A stretch of DNA of 39,340 nucleotides. It comes from Paracoccaceae bacterium (GTDB lineage Bacteria; Pseudomonadota; Alphaproteobacteria; Rhodobacterales; Rhodobacteraceae). Of the stretch, positions 16,345 to 25,088 are shown piece after piece. Below the pieces are notes generated by a model that made no database searches, was not told the origin of the DNA, and worked only from the letters and a program-made list of their open reading frames with translations. Within the stretch, counting starts at the first letter, position 1. Each line of letters opens with the position of its first letter. The stretch spans positions 1 through 39,340 of the forward strand of contig DAIEJF010000073.1 of NCBI GenBank assembly GCA_027351005.1, given 5' to 3'. A program made the position numbers and the translations under genes.

Positions 16345-16449
16345 GTTCCCCCGAGGCGCGTCGCCGGATCCGCGACGATCGGCACGCAGTGTTCCTTGAA
16401 CAACGATTATCGTGTGAAAAGAATGAACGCGCCATCCCCAGCGACGGGC

Positions 16450-17106
16450 TTAGCCCGTGGGGGTCGCCGCTGCGGGGGGCCCGCCCGGGCTGGCGCCGCG
16501 CACGGCCGACACGAACTGTTCCAGCAGGCGCAGCCCTGCGGTGTCGGTGAACGGGGCCTGCGGCACCGCGATGACGCTGAGTGCCACGATATGCCCGTTC
16601 AGGTCGAACAGCGCGCGCCAGTAGTCAGGCGCCACTGCCTGCCCCGGAAAGGCCGAGGTGTCGCGGGCATGGATCACCATCACGCCATCCACATGCGAGA
16701 TGCCCATCACCCGTACCGTCTGGGCATTGGCCGAACGGCTGAGCGCCTTGCGCCCTTCGGCCGAGCGGAAGAAGCCGGTCAGTTCGCGCTCCGATCCCGC
16801 GACCGTGCCGCCCGCCGCCCCGGCAGAGACGGCGGCCGTCAGCACCGCGCGCGAGGTCGGCGTATCGGTGGTCTGCTGGCCGGTGATCGCGGCACAACTG
16901 CCCAGCAGGACGAAGGGGGCGGTGGCTTCGGGGTGGCTGGCTTCGGGGTCTATGCAGAAGCCGGGGGGGCCGGCCACCACCACCTTGCCGTCCGAGACCG
17001 AAAGGCTGTGGGTTCCGTCGCCCACAAGACCGTCGCACCCGGCCAGAAGGGCAAGGGCGGCAAGGGCTGCGGCGTGCCGCATGGCGCGGGCCTTCGGCAC
17101 CCTCAT
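16450..17106 (-). CDS. Putative lipoprotein
   Basis: The protein has 218 residues from ATG 17106, which has GGAGG 6 nt upstream on the minus strand; the ORF track starts 115 codons earlier with no such support. The N-terminus is a lipoprotein signal (basic MRVPKARAMRH, hydrophobic core, lipobox LLAGC with Cys24). The mature part includes GPPGFCIDPEASHPEATAPFVLLGSCAAITG, whose two Cys may pair, and a C-terminal domain of unknown function ending in a Pro/Ala-rich tail. Probably periplasmic and membrane-tethered; role unknown. Confidence 0.72.
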   Translation of the reverse strand: MRVPKARAMRHAAALAALALLAGCDGLVGDGTHSLSVSDGKVVVAGPPGFCIDPEASHPEATAPFVLLGSCAAITGQQTTDTPTSRAVLTAAVSAGAAGGTVAGSERELTGFFRSAEGRKALSRSANAQTVRVMGISHVDGVMVIHARDTSAFPGQAVAPDYWRALFDLNGHIVALSVIAVPQAPFTDTAGLRLLEQFVSAVRGASPGGPPAAATPTG

Positions 17107-17476
17107 GCCGGGCCTCCGCTGCCGACGGGGCAGGTTGCGACCGGCGTCTGGATTCCTGCATTCTGCAACGGAGCATTCTCCCGGAACCTTGGCTGACTGG
17201 ACATAGCGGCGCCCTTGCCCCCAGACAAGGCGTTCCGCCCGCAGCCGGCGGCGGGCTGCCGGGGTCGGCAGGCACATGGCGATGTCATCGGCATCCTTTC
17301 TGGCGCGTCCCTTCTGGTTGGCGGGTGGCGGGACGGTTGCGCCGAAGCCGGACAAAACAAGGGAATTGGTGGTGCCAGAGTGTGGCAATGGCCGGTTGCG
17401 CGCCCATCCCGATTGCATTCCGGCCCCCCCGGGCGTATCTGGACGCTTCACTGGTCACCCCAAGGCGGCAGACTCG
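17107..17476. other. 370-bp non-coding region between the lipoprotein gene and accD
   Basis: No reading frame here has convincing start signals or family similarity; upstream extensions of the accD and folC frames in the ORF track are shadows. It should hold divergent promoters for the lipoprotein gene and accD. The only structure I see is the inverted repeat TGCCA-N5-TGGCA at 17373-17387, about 90 bp before accD. Confidence 0.5.
17373..17387. promoter_or_regulatory. Inverted repeat TGCCA-N5-TGGCA upstream of accD
   Basis: A perfect 5-bp dyad with a 5-bp spacer lies in the accD promoter region. Its geometry fits a dimeric regulator site. No regulator can be assigned, and short dyads are common in GC-rich DNA. 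Confidence 0.25.
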
Positions 17477-18403
17477 ATGAACTGGATTTCCAACTACGTC
17501 CGGCCCAAGATCAACTCGCTGTTCTCGCGCCGGGAGGTGCCCGAGAACCTGTGGACCAAGTGCCCCGAATGCGGCACGATGCTGTTTCACCGCGAATTGG
17601 CCGACAATCTCAACGTCTGCTCGAACTGCGATCACCACATGGCGATCAGCCCGCGCGAACGGTTCGCCCGGCTGTTCGACGGCGGCGTCTTCGTCGAGGT
17701 GAAGGTGCCCGAACCCCTGGCCGACCCGCTGCATTTCCGCGACCAGAAGCGGTATCCCGAGCGGATGAAGGCGGCGCAGAAGGCCAGCGGCGAGAAGGAA
17801 GCGATGCTGGTCGCCGAGGGCGAGATCGGCCGCACCCCGATCGTGGCCGTGGCGCAGGATTTCAGCTTCATGGCGGGGTCCATGGGGATGTATGTCGGCA
17901 ACGCCATCATCGCCGCGGCCGAGACGGCGGTGAAGCGCAAGGCGCCGATGGTGCTGTTTGCCGCCGCGGGCGGGGCGCGCATGCAGGAAGGCATCCTGAG
18001 CCTGATGCAGATGCCGCGCACGACGGTCGCGGTGCAGATGCTGAAGGAAGCGGGGCTGCCCTATATCGTGGTGCTGACCCATCCCACCACGGGCGGGGTG
18101 ACGGCCTCTTACGCGATGCTGGGCGACGTGCAGATTTCCGAGCCGAACGCGCTGATCTGCTTTGCCGGGCCGCGGGTGATCGAGCAGACGATCCGCGAGA
18201 AGCTGCCAGAGGGGTTCCAGCGCGCCGAATACCTGCTGGACCACGGCATGCTGGACCGGGTGACGCATCGCAAGCAGTTGCGCGACGAGCTGATCGCGCT
18301 GGTGCGGCTGCTGACGGGCAAGCCGCCCGCGGTGAAGGGCGACCTGCCCGCGCCCAAGGCCGACACCGCGTCCGCCGCAACGCCCGAGGCCGGAAAATCG
18401 TGA
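17477..18403 (+). CDS. accD: Acetyl-CoA carboxylase carboxyltransferase subunit beta
   Basis: The protein has 308 residues from ATG 17477; the track ORF is 67 codons longer with no family support. The N-terminal zinc ribbon has C29, C32, C48 and C51 (KCPECGTML, VCSNCDHH). The carboxyltransferase core has FMAGSMGMYVGNAI, FAAAGGARMQEGILSLMQM and HPTTGGVTASYAMLGD. With AccA it transfers the carboxyl from biotin-BCCP to acetyl-CoA to form malonyl-CoA. A Pro/Ala-rich tail ends the protein. It is coupled to folC by a GTGA overlap, a conserved pairing in many proteobacteria. Confidence 0.97.
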   Translation: MNWISNYVRPKINSLFSRREVPENLWTKCPECGTMLFHRELADNLNVCSNCDHHMAISPRERFARLFDGGVFVEVKVPEPLADPLHFRDQKRYPERMKAAQKASGEKEAMLVAEGEIGRTPIVAVAQDFSFMAGSMGMYVGNAIIAAAETAVKRKAPMVLFAAAGGARMQEGILSLMQMPRTTVAVQMLKEAGLPYIVVLTHPTTGGVTASYAMLGDVQISEPNALICFAGPRVIEQTIREKLPEGFQRAEYLLDHGMLDRVTHRKQLRDELIALVRLLTGKPPAVKGDLPAPKADTASAATPEAGKS

Positions 18404-19692
18404 GCGCGACCCCTTTGGCGGCCGGGGCCGCATCGGATGTCATCCTTGACCGGCTGATGTCGCTGCATCCCAAGATCATCGACCTGACGCTGGACCGGGT
18501 GACGCGCCTTCTGGATGCGCTGGGCAACCCGGAACGGGCGCTGCCGCCGGTGGTCCATGTGGCGGGCACGAACGGCAAGGGCTCGACCCAGGCGATGATC
18601 CGGGCGGGGATGGAGGCGGCGGGCAAGACCGTGCACGCCTATACCTCGCCGCATCTGGCGCGGTTCCACGAACGGATCCGGGTGGCGGGCGAACTGATTT
18701 CCGAACCCGATCTCGCGGCGCTTCTGGAAGAATGCGAACGGGTGAACGCGGGCCATCCGATCACCTTCTTCGAAATCACCACCTGCGCGGCCTTCCTGGC
18801 CTTCGCGCGCACCCCGGCCGATGCGCTGCTGCTGGAGGTGGGGCTGGGCGGGCGGCTGGATGCCACCAATGTGGTGGAACGCCCGGCGCTGACCATCATC
18901 ACCCCGGTGTCTCTGGATCACCAGCAATACCTGGGTGAAACGGTGGGCGAGATCGCCGGGGAAAAGGCCGGGATCCTGAAGCGCGGCGTGCCCTGCGTGG
19001 TGGGGCCGCAGACCGACGAAGGCCTTGCCGTGATCGAGGCGCGCGCGGCGCGGCTTGGCTGCCCGCTTTACGTCCACGGCCAGCATTGGCATGTGCGCGA
19101 GGACGCCGGGCGGCTGATCTTCGAGGACGAGACCGGGCTTCTGGACCTGCCGCTGCCGAACCTGCCGGGGCCGCACCAGATCGAGAACGCGGGTGCGGCG
19201 CTGATGGCGCTGCGCCATCTTGGCCATGACGGGGCCGCCTGCGAGGCGGCGGTGACGAAGGCCTACTGGCCCGCCCGGATGCAGCGCCTGCGGCGCGGGC
19301 CCCTTGCCGAAAGCGCGCCGGGGGTTGAACTGTGGCTTGACGGCGGGCACAACCCCGCGGGGGGCGAGGCCGTTGCGGCCACGCTGGCCAGAATGCCGAA
19401 GCGGCCCACCTGGCTGATCTGCGGGATGCTGTCGACCAAGGACATCGGCGGCTACCTGCGGCCGCTGGCGCCCCATGTGCGCCGCCTTCACGCGGTCACG
19501 ATCCCGGGCGAACACGCCACCCTGACGGCCGAGCAGACTCAGGCCGCGGCACATGCCGCGGGCATGGAGGCCGTGACGGCGCCCAGCGTCGCCGCCGCCC
19601 TGGCCGGGATCGCCGCCGAAGACCCGCAGGCGCGGGTGCTGATCTGCGGCTCGCTCTACCTTGCGGGCACGGTGTTGCGGGAAAACGGGTAG
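18400..19692 (+). CDS. folC: Bifunctional folylpolyglutamate synthase / dihydrofolate synthase
   Basis: The protein has 430 residues from GTG 18400, overlapping the accD stop by GTGA. The Mur-ligase-type P-loop is HVAGTNGKGSTQAMI near residue 50, followed by YTSPHLARFHERI and FEITTCAAFLAF. The FolC signature LLEVGLGGRLDATNVV and the metal/ATP segment ITPVSLDHQQYLGET come next. The C-terminal domain has LDGGHNPAGGEAVA. It adds glutamate to dihydropteroate and to folates. It ends one base before the convergent carbonic anhydrase stop. Confidence 0.96.
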   Translation: MSATPLAAGAASDVILDRLMSLHPKIIDLTLDRVTRLLDALGNPERALPPVVHVAGTNGKGSTQAMIRAGMEAAGKTVHAYTSPHLARFHERIRVAGELISEPDLAALLEECERVNAGHPITFFEITTCAAFLAFARTPADALLLEVGLGGRLDATNVVERPALTIITPVSLDHQQYLGETVGEIAGEKAGILKRGVPCVVGPQTDEGLAVIEARAARLGCPLYVHGQHWHVREDAGRLIFEDETGLLDLPLPNLPGPHQIENAGAALMALRHLGHDGAACEAAVTKAYWPARMQRLRRGPLAESAPGVELWLDGGHNPAGGEAVAATLARMPKRPTWLICGMLSTKDIGGYLRPLAPHVRRLHAVTIPGEHATLTAEQTQAAAHAAGMEAVTAPSVAAALAGIAAEDPQARVLICGSLYLAGTVLRENG

Positions 19693-19693
19693 A

Positions 19694-20344
19694 TCAGACC
19701 GGAACGAAGGCGCCCGCGGCGGGGTCGTAGTATTCGAGCCCGCCGTCCACCAGTTCCGTCCAGAGCCCGTGCAGCGTCAGGTTTTCCGCCTCGACCGCGG
19801 CGCGGACGAAGGGGAAGGTCATCAGGTTTTCCAACGAGATCAGCACCGCCTGCTTTTCCAGTGCCTGCAGGCGGGCGTGATCGTCGGCCACGTCCTTCAC
19901 CCGTTCGTAACCGGGGCGCAGAATGTCCATCCAGCGACCGACAAAGCTCGATTTCTCTTCCAGTTCGGGCGCCAGCCCCGCGCACATCCGATAGCAGCCG
20001 TTCACCCCGCCGCAGCTGGAATGGCCCAACACGATCAGATGCGCGACCTTCAGCGCCGTCACCGCGAATTCCACCGCCGCCGAGGTGCCGTGGTATTCGC
20101 CATCGGGGTTCGAGGGCGGCACAAGGTTTGCGATGTTGCGGTGGATGAAGAATTCGCCTTCGTCCGCGCCGAAGATCGAGGTCACATGCACCCGGCTGTC
20201 GCAGCACGAGATCACCATCGCGCGCGGGCGCTGACCCTCGGTTGCCAGGCGGCGGTACCAGGCCTTGTTCTGTGCGAACGTGGTTGCCTTCCAGCCGTGG
20301 TAGCGCTGGACCAGATAGGCGGGAAGCGGCCGGGCCTCGGGCAT
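19694..20344 (-). CDS. Beta-class carbonic anhydrase
   Basis: The protein has 216 residues. The zinc ligands are C47 in ISCCDSRV (CxDSR motif, with the D49/R51 dyad), H108 and C111 in VLGHSSCGGVNG. DEGEFFIHRNIANLVPP is the conserved loop after the first motif. It interconverts CO2 and bicarbonate in the cytoplasm and can feed carboxylases such as the adjacent acetyl-CoA carboxylase (inference from position only). It is convergent with folC, with a 1-bp gap. Confidence 0.95.
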   Translation of the reverse strand: MPEARPLPAYLVQRYHGWKATTFAQNKAWYRRLATEGQRPRAMVISCCDSRVHVTSIFGADEGEFFIHRNIANLVPPSNPDGEYHGTSAAVEFAVTALKVAHLIVLGHSSCGGVNGCYRMCAGLAPELEEKSSFVGRWMDILRPGYERVKDVADDHARLQALEKQAVLISLENLMTFPFVRAAVEAENLTLHGLWTELVDGGLEYYDPAAGAFVPV

Positions 20345-20484
20345 GGGCGGGTCTCCTTCGCGGGGTCTCGCGCCTGTCTATGGACGTTTTAGCCCAAGTT
20401 CGAGGCATTTTTCGCTGCGATGCAACGAAATCTTCAGCCTGCCGCGCGAGGTTGGCGCCGGGTGTTGCGACTGTGGGAGTGGTG

Positions 20485-20862
20485 ATGGTGTGCAGGGTGA
20501 TGATGCTCTGCCCGGTGGAAGAGGTATGCCTCGATCCCGGGCGGATGGCCGCGCTTGCGGCGGAATTCGGGGCGGCCGGGGCGGAAAGCCTGGTGCAGCG
20601 CGCGAAGGGCGAGATGGCGCTGCTGATGTCCTCGCTTGTCGCCTATTCGGCGGAAGCGGCCTATGCGGCCTTCGCCCGCGGCCTGCGCAGCCTTCGGCGG
20701 CTGGCCGAACATGTGGGCATGCCGGGGCTTGCGCGGGCGGCGCAGGCGGTGGCCGACTGTGTGGCGCGGGGCGATTCCACCGCCCTGGCGGCGACCTGGG
20801 CGCGGCTGCTGCGGCTGGCTGAACGTGGGCTGGCCGGAAGCTGGGGCCAGCGCGCGGTCTGA
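20485..20862 (+). CDS. Small helical protein resembling an Hpt domain without the phospho-His
   Basis: The protein has 125 residues from ATG 20485, with GGGAG 5 nt upstream; ATGs at 20500/20503 are alternatives. It is almost entirely helical. The stretch ARGLRSLRRLAEHVGMPGLA, then VADCVARGDSTALAATWARL, parallels Hpt domains, where AHTLKGxxxNLGxxxLxxLC is followed by a helix pair. The phosphorylatable His position is occupied by Gly/Leu. It may be a degenerate Hpt fold or an unrelated four-helix protein. It is divergent from the carbonic anhydrase and stands alone. Confidence 0.6.
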   Translation: MVCRVMMLCPVEEVCLDPGRMAALAAEFGAAGAESLVQRAKGEMALLMSSLVAYSAEAAYAAFARGLRSLRRLAEHVGMPGLARAAQAVADCVARGDSTALAATWARLLRLAERGLAGSWGQRAV

Positions 20863-21111
20863 ACCGCAGGTCGCGGCAGCATCGGCAGTCGCGGGCGGGG
20901 TCTCCGTTCGGCAGAGGTGACGCGGGAACCCTGCAAGGCTGCATTTTGGCCCGATCGCGCCGCATCGTGCGCGCTGTGTCGATACATGGGGATTTGCGGC
21001 GGGGGCCAGGTGCGGCCTTCGCGCAGTCTTGCGGTCAGGGCGCTGTCGCCAGGGGTTGCGGCCGGGCGGCAACGGGCTAGGCTCCGGGGCGATGCATGAA
21101 TCCCGGATGCC
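20863..21111. other. 249-bp gap before the aminopeptidase gene
   Basis: No convincing gene, RNA or terminator seen. The short track ORF (20917-21099) has no start signal or recognisable sequence and is treated as chance. The region presumably holds the promoter of the M17/NlpC pair. Confidence 0.4.
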
Positions 21112-22491
21112 ATGATGCCCCTTGCCCCTGCCGACACCCCCGATGCCCTTGCCCTGTACCTTGTGACGAAAGAGGCGCTGGACCCCTGGCGCGCCGGTTT
21201 GCCCGCTGACACTGCCGCCTGGCTCTCTGCCACCGGCTTTGCCGCCGGGGCGGGCGAGCTTGCGCTGATCCCCGGAGCCGCAGGGGCGCTGGCGGGTGCG
21301 GTGCTGGGGCTTGGCGATGCAAGGGCGCGGGCGCGCACGCGGTTCCAGGTGGCCAAGGCCGCCACCACGCTTCCCGCCGGGCCCTGGCGCATCGCCACAC
21401 CGCTGGACCCCGAGGCGGCCGAAGAGGCGGCGCTGGGCTGGCTTCTGGCGCAATACCGGTTCGATCGCTATCGCGCGGGCCGCACCGCCCCCGCGGCGCT
21501 GGTGCCCCCCGCGGGGGTGGACGTGGCGCGGTTGCAGGCGATCGTGGCGGGCGAGACGCTGACGCGCGATCTGGTGAACACTCCGGCGTCAGACATGGGC
21601 CCGGCCGAGTTGCAGCAGGCGTTCGAGGCGCTGGCCGCGCGGTTCGGTGCGCAGGTGCAGGCGACGGTCGGCGACGACCTGCTGGCCGCGAATTTCCCGA
21701 TGATCCATGCCGTTGGCCGTGCCTCGACCCGCGCGCCGCGGCTGCTGGACATGCGCTGGGGCGAGACCGGGCCGCGGCTGACGCTGGTGGGCAAAGGCGT
21801 CTGCTTCGATACCGGCGGGCTCGATATCAAGCCGTCCTCGGGCATGTTGCAGATGAAGAAGGACATGGGCGGGGCCGCCACGGTGATGGGGCTGGCGCAG
21901 ATGGTCATGGCGCTTGGCCTGCCGGTGCGCCTGCGGGTGCTGGTGCCTGCGGTGGAAAACGCGATCAGCGGCAACGCCATGCGCCCGCGCGACATCCTGA
22001 CCAGCCGCAAGGGCCTGACGGTCGAGATCAACAACACCGATGCCGAAGGGCGGCTGGTGCTGGCCGATGCGCTGGCGCTGGCGGATGAAGAGACGCCCGA
22101 TCTCGTGGTCTCGATGGCCACGCTGACCGGCGCGGCGCGGGTGGCGGTGGGGCCGGATCTGGCGCCATTCTACACCGACAGCGAGGCCCATGCCGCCGCA
22201 CTGGCGCAGGCGGCGGCGCAGGTGCGAGACCCGGTCTGGCGGATGCCGTTCTGGGAGCCCTACGAGGCGCTGATCGAACCCGGCATCGCCGATCTGGACA
22301 ACGCCCCGTCGGGCGGGTTCGCGGGCTCGGTCACAGCGGCGCTGTTCCTGCGGCGCTTCGTGGCGGCGCCCTACATGCATTTCGACATCTTCGCCTTCTC
22401 GCCCAGCGATGCGCCGGGGCGGCCGAAGGGGGGCGTGGGGCAGGGCGCGCGGGCGCTCTTGCAGGCGCTGCCGCAGATGCTGGGCCTGTGA
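21112..22491 (+). CDS. M17-family leucyl aminopeptidase
   Basis: The protein has 459 residues. The catalytic C-terminal domain is complete: GKGVCFDTGGLDIKPSSGML (K228, D233), MKKDMGGAATVMG (D251), and the signature NTDAEGRLVLADAL (D310, E312, R314), which binds the two metals. The N-terminal ~150 residues are divergent, as in the shorter alphaproteobacterial group. It removes N-terminal residues from peptides in the cytosol. The start could be either of two adjacent ATGs (21112, 21115). It overlaps the NlpC gene, a pairing that suggests joint processing of peptides, possibly murein peptides. Confidence 0.93.
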   Translation: MMPLAPADTPDALALYLVTKEALDPWRAGLPADTAAWLSATGFAAGAGELALIPGAAGALAGAVLGLGDARARARTRFQVAKAATTLPAGPWRIATPLDPEAAEEAALGWLLAQYRFDRYRAGRTAPAALVPPAGVDVARLQAIVAGETLTRDLVNTPASDMGPAELQQAFEALAARFGAQVQATVGDDLLAANFPMIHAVGRASTRAPRLLDMRWGETGPRLTLVGKGVCFDTGGLDIKPSSGMLQMKKDMGGAATVMGLAQMVMALGLPVRLRVLVPAVENAISGNAMRPRDILTSRKGLTVEINNTDAEGRLVLADALALADEETPDLVVSMATLTGAARVAVGPDLAPFYTDSEAHAAALAQAAAQVRDPVWRMPFWEPYEALIEPGIADLDNAPSGGFAGSVTAALFLRRFVAAPYMHFDIFAFSPSDAPGRPKGGVGQGARALLQALPQMLGL

Positions 22492-23321
22492 TGGACCGGC
22501 GCGAAACGCCCGCGAACGGCCGGGTGGCGCATCTCTCGCTGCGTGGGCAGGTCGAGGCGGCGGATTTCGTGGAGGGAGAGGCGGCGCGGGTGGCCATGCC
22601 CCTGACCGACCTTTGCGCCGCGCCCGGGGGCGCGCGGGATCGCCAGGTTCTGATGGGCGCGCGGGTGACCGTGCTGGAGCGGCACGGAGGCTGGGCCTTC
22701 GTGCAGGCGCGGGCCGACGGCTATGTGGGCTATGTGGTCGAAGGTGCGCTGGGCCCCGACGCGGCGGCGACCCATCGCGTTGCGGTGGCGGCCACGCATC
22801 TTTACCCCGCCGCCAACCTCAAGCTGCGCGAGGTGGCCGCGCTGTCGTTCGGGGCGCGGCTGACGGTGGTCGGGTTGACCGACCGCTGGGCCGAAACCGA
22901 CGCGGGGCTCTTTGTCCCCGCGATGCATCTGGCGCCCGAGGGCACGGTCGAGCCCGACCCCGTGGCAGTGGCCGAGCTGTTTCTGGGCACGCCCTACCTC
23001 TGGGGCGGGAATTCGCGCGCGGGTATCGACTGTTCGGGGCTGGCGCAGGCGGCCTGCCTGGCCTGCGGCATTCCCTGCCCGGGCGATTCCGACCTGCAAC
23101 GGGCGCGGGTCGGGCGGGCGCTGAGCGACAATGAACCCGGCCAGCGCGGCGATCTGGTGTTCTGGAAGGGCCATGTGGCCATCATGACCGATGCGGCCAC
23201 GATCCTGCACGCCAACGGTGCGGCGATGGCGGTTACGCGCGAGGATTACGCCGCCGCCTGCGCCCGCATCCTGGCCGCGGGCGACGGGCCAGTGCTGGCC
23301 CGCCGCCGCCCGCGCGGCTAG
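22488..23321 (+). CDS. NlpC/P60-family (C40) peptidase with SH3-type domain
   Basis: The protein has 277 residues from GTG 22488 (GTGA overlap with the aminopeptidase), or ATG 22491. Two SH3-like segments fill residues about 15-155 (VLERHGGWAFVQARADGYVGYV, then LKLREVAALSFGARLTVVG). The C40 domain follows with C182 in GIDCSGLAQ, H229 in KGHVAIM and H241 in ILHANG. Such enzymes cut gamma-D-Glu-meso-DAP bonds in murein peptides. I see no signal peptide, so it probably acts in the cytoplasm, fitting peptide recycling with the adjacent aminopeptidase (inference). Its TAG stop shares CTAG with the convergent ThDP gene. Confidence 0.92.
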   Translation: MMDRRETPANGRVAHLSLRGQVEAADFVEGEAARVAMPLTDLCAAPGGARDRQVLMGARVTVLERHGGWAFVQARADGYVGYVVEGALGPDAAATHRVAVAATHLYPAANLKLREVAALSFGARLTVVGLTDRWAETDAGLFVPAMHLAPEGTVEPDPVAVAELFLGTPYLWGGNSRAGIDCSGLAQAACLACGIPCPGDSDLQRARVGRALSDNEPGQRGDLVFWKGHVAIMTDAATILHANGAAMAVTREDYAAACARILAAGDGPVLARRRPRG

Positions 23322-24982
23322 CCCTGCGCCTTCTCGCCCGCGGCGCGGGCCTGGCTGACGCTCATGCCGGTCGACAGCATCTCGGGGTCGAGCGTGAGTT
23401 CGATCACCGCCAGCGTTCCGGCAGCTTGTGCCCGGGCGAAGGCGGCGGGGAAGGCAGTGCCGTCCGTCACCACCTCGCCATGGCCGCCATAGGCCCGCGC
23501 CAGCGCGGCGAAATCGGGATTGAACAGGTTCGTCCCCGAGACCCGGCCGGGGTAGTGGCGTTCCTGATGCATGCGGATCGTGCCGTAGCGCCCGTTGTTC
23601 GCCACGATCACGATGACCGCCGCGCCGTATTGCTGCGCGGTCGACATCTCGTTCAGGGTCATCTGGATGTCGCCATCGCCCGCAAGGCAGACGACGGTGC
23701 GCCCCGGATGTTCCAGCTTGGCCGCCACCGCGGCAGGCAGGCCATAACCCATGCTGCCCGAGGTGGGTGCAAGCTGGGTGCCGTAGCGGCGGAAGCGGTA
23801 GTAGCGGTGCAGGAAGGCCGCGAAATTGCCCGCGCCATTGGTCAGCATCGCATCATCGGGCAGATGCGCGGCCAGCCAGCCCACAACCTGTTCCATCTTC
23901 ACCGCGCCCGGGGTTTCCTGCGGGCGCTGCCAGGCCTCGTATTCGGCCCGGCCCGCGGCCGTCCAGGCGGCCCAGAGCGGGTTCGCGGGGCGGTTCAGGC
24001 GGGCGAGTTCCGCGATCATCTGCGGCGCGGGCACCGCCACCGCCAGATCGGGGCGGAAGACGCTGCCCAGCTCGTCCGGGTCAGGGTGGACGTGGATGAT
24101 CTGCGGCAGCGGCCCGGCAGGGTCGAGGATCTCGTACCCGCCGGTCGGAATGTCGCCCAGGCGCGAACCCAGCACCAGAAGGCAATCCGCCGCCTTCAGC
24201 CGCGCGCCCAGCTTCGGGTTCATCCCCACGCCCAGATCGCCCACATAGCCGGGGTGGGTGTTGTCCATCCGGTCCTGCCTGCGGAAGGTGACAGCGACGG
24301 GCAGGCCCGTGCCTTCCGCAAAGCGCGCAAGATCGGCCGCCGCCTGCTCTGACCACTGCGATCCGCCCACCACCACCAGCGGGCGTTCGGCACGCTCCAG
24401 TGCCGCCATCACGGCGGCGACCTGCGCGGGCGACACGGCGGGGGGCCGCGGCGCGGGGGGCGCGATGTCGGGCACGTCGGCCTCGGCGCTCAGCATGTCT
24501 TCGGGCAGGGCCAGCACCACCGGACCGGGGCGGCCCGAGCAGGCAAGATGGAAGGCGCGGCTGATGTATTCGGGCAGCCGTTCGGTCTGGTCGACCTCGG
24601 CCACCCATTTCGCCAGTGTGCCGAAGACGCTGCGGTAGTTCACCTCCTGGAATGCCTCGCGGTCGCGGTGGTTGCGGGCGATCTGGCCCACGAAGACGAC
24701 CATCGGGGTCGAATCCTGCCTGGCCACATGGATGCCCGATGACGCGTTCGTCACCCCCGGGCCGCGTGTGACGAAGAGCACGCCGGGCTGCCCCGTCATC
24801 TTGCCATGTGCCTCGGCCATCATGGCCGCGCCGCCTTCCTGGCGGCAGACGATGTTCTGGATCCCGGAGTCGTAAAGCCCGTCGAGCGCGGCAAGGAAAC
24901 TTTCGCCGGGAACCGAGAACACCCGCCGCACGCCCTGAAGCGCCAATTGATCCGCAAGGATCTTTCCGCCGTGCCGCCGCAT
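23318..24982 (-). CDS. Thiamine-diphosphate-dependent enzyme (acetolactate synthase-like)
   Basis: The protein has 554 residues from ATG 24982, which has GGAGGG about 5 nt upstream on the minus strand; the track ORF adds 53 unsupported codons. The activating Glu is E27 in FSVPGESFLAALDGL. The central domain is Rossmann-like. The C-terminal ThDP/Mg site is LAGDGDIQMTLNEMSTAQQY...NNGRYG. It belongs to the POX/ALS group. No small regulatory subunit is nearby, so it is probably not the biosynthetic acetolactate synthase; decarboxylation or ligation of another 2-oxo acid is likely. Convergent with NlpC, sharing CTAG. Confidence 0.88.
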   Translation of the reverse strand: MRRHGGKILADQLALQGVRRVFSVPGESFLAALDGLYDSGIQNIVCRQEGGAAMMAEAHGKMTGQPGVLFVTRGPGVTNASSGIHVARQDSTPMVVFVGQIARNHRDREAFQEVNYRSVFGTLAKWVAEVDQTERLPEYISRAFHLACSGRPGPVVLALPEDMLSAEADVPDIAPPAPRPPAVSPAQVAAVMAALERAERPLVVVGGSQWSEQAAADLARFAEGTGLPVAVTFRRQDRMDNTHPGYVGDLGVGMNPKLGARLKAADCLLVLGSRLGDIPTGGYEILDPAGPLPQIIHVHPDPDELGSVFRPDLAVAVPAPQMIAELARLNRPANPLWAAWTAAGRAEYEAWQRPQETPGAVKMEQVVGWLAAHLPDDAMLTNGAGNFAAFLHRYYRFRRYGTQLAPTSGSMGYGLPAAVAAKLEHPGRTVVCLAGDGDIQMTLNEMSTAQQYGAAVIVIVANNGRYGTIRMHQERHYPGRVSGTNLFNPDFAALARAYGGHGEVVTDGTAFPAAFARAQAAGTLAVIELTLDPEMLSTGMSVSQARAAGEKAQG

Positions 24983-25088
24983 GTCGCCCTCCGTCCGTCC
25001 GGGCGCCACCGTGGCCCAAGCGGTGCCGGGGGGCAAGGGCTTGCGCCCCGCGGCAGGCCCCCTATCGTGGCGCCGGATGGAGGATCGC

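Noticed and set aside
15208-17196. 662-codon plus-strand ORF
   Set aside because: Antisense to three minus-strand genes with sound starts (including a GGAGG-led lipoprotein); no motif in the long frame.
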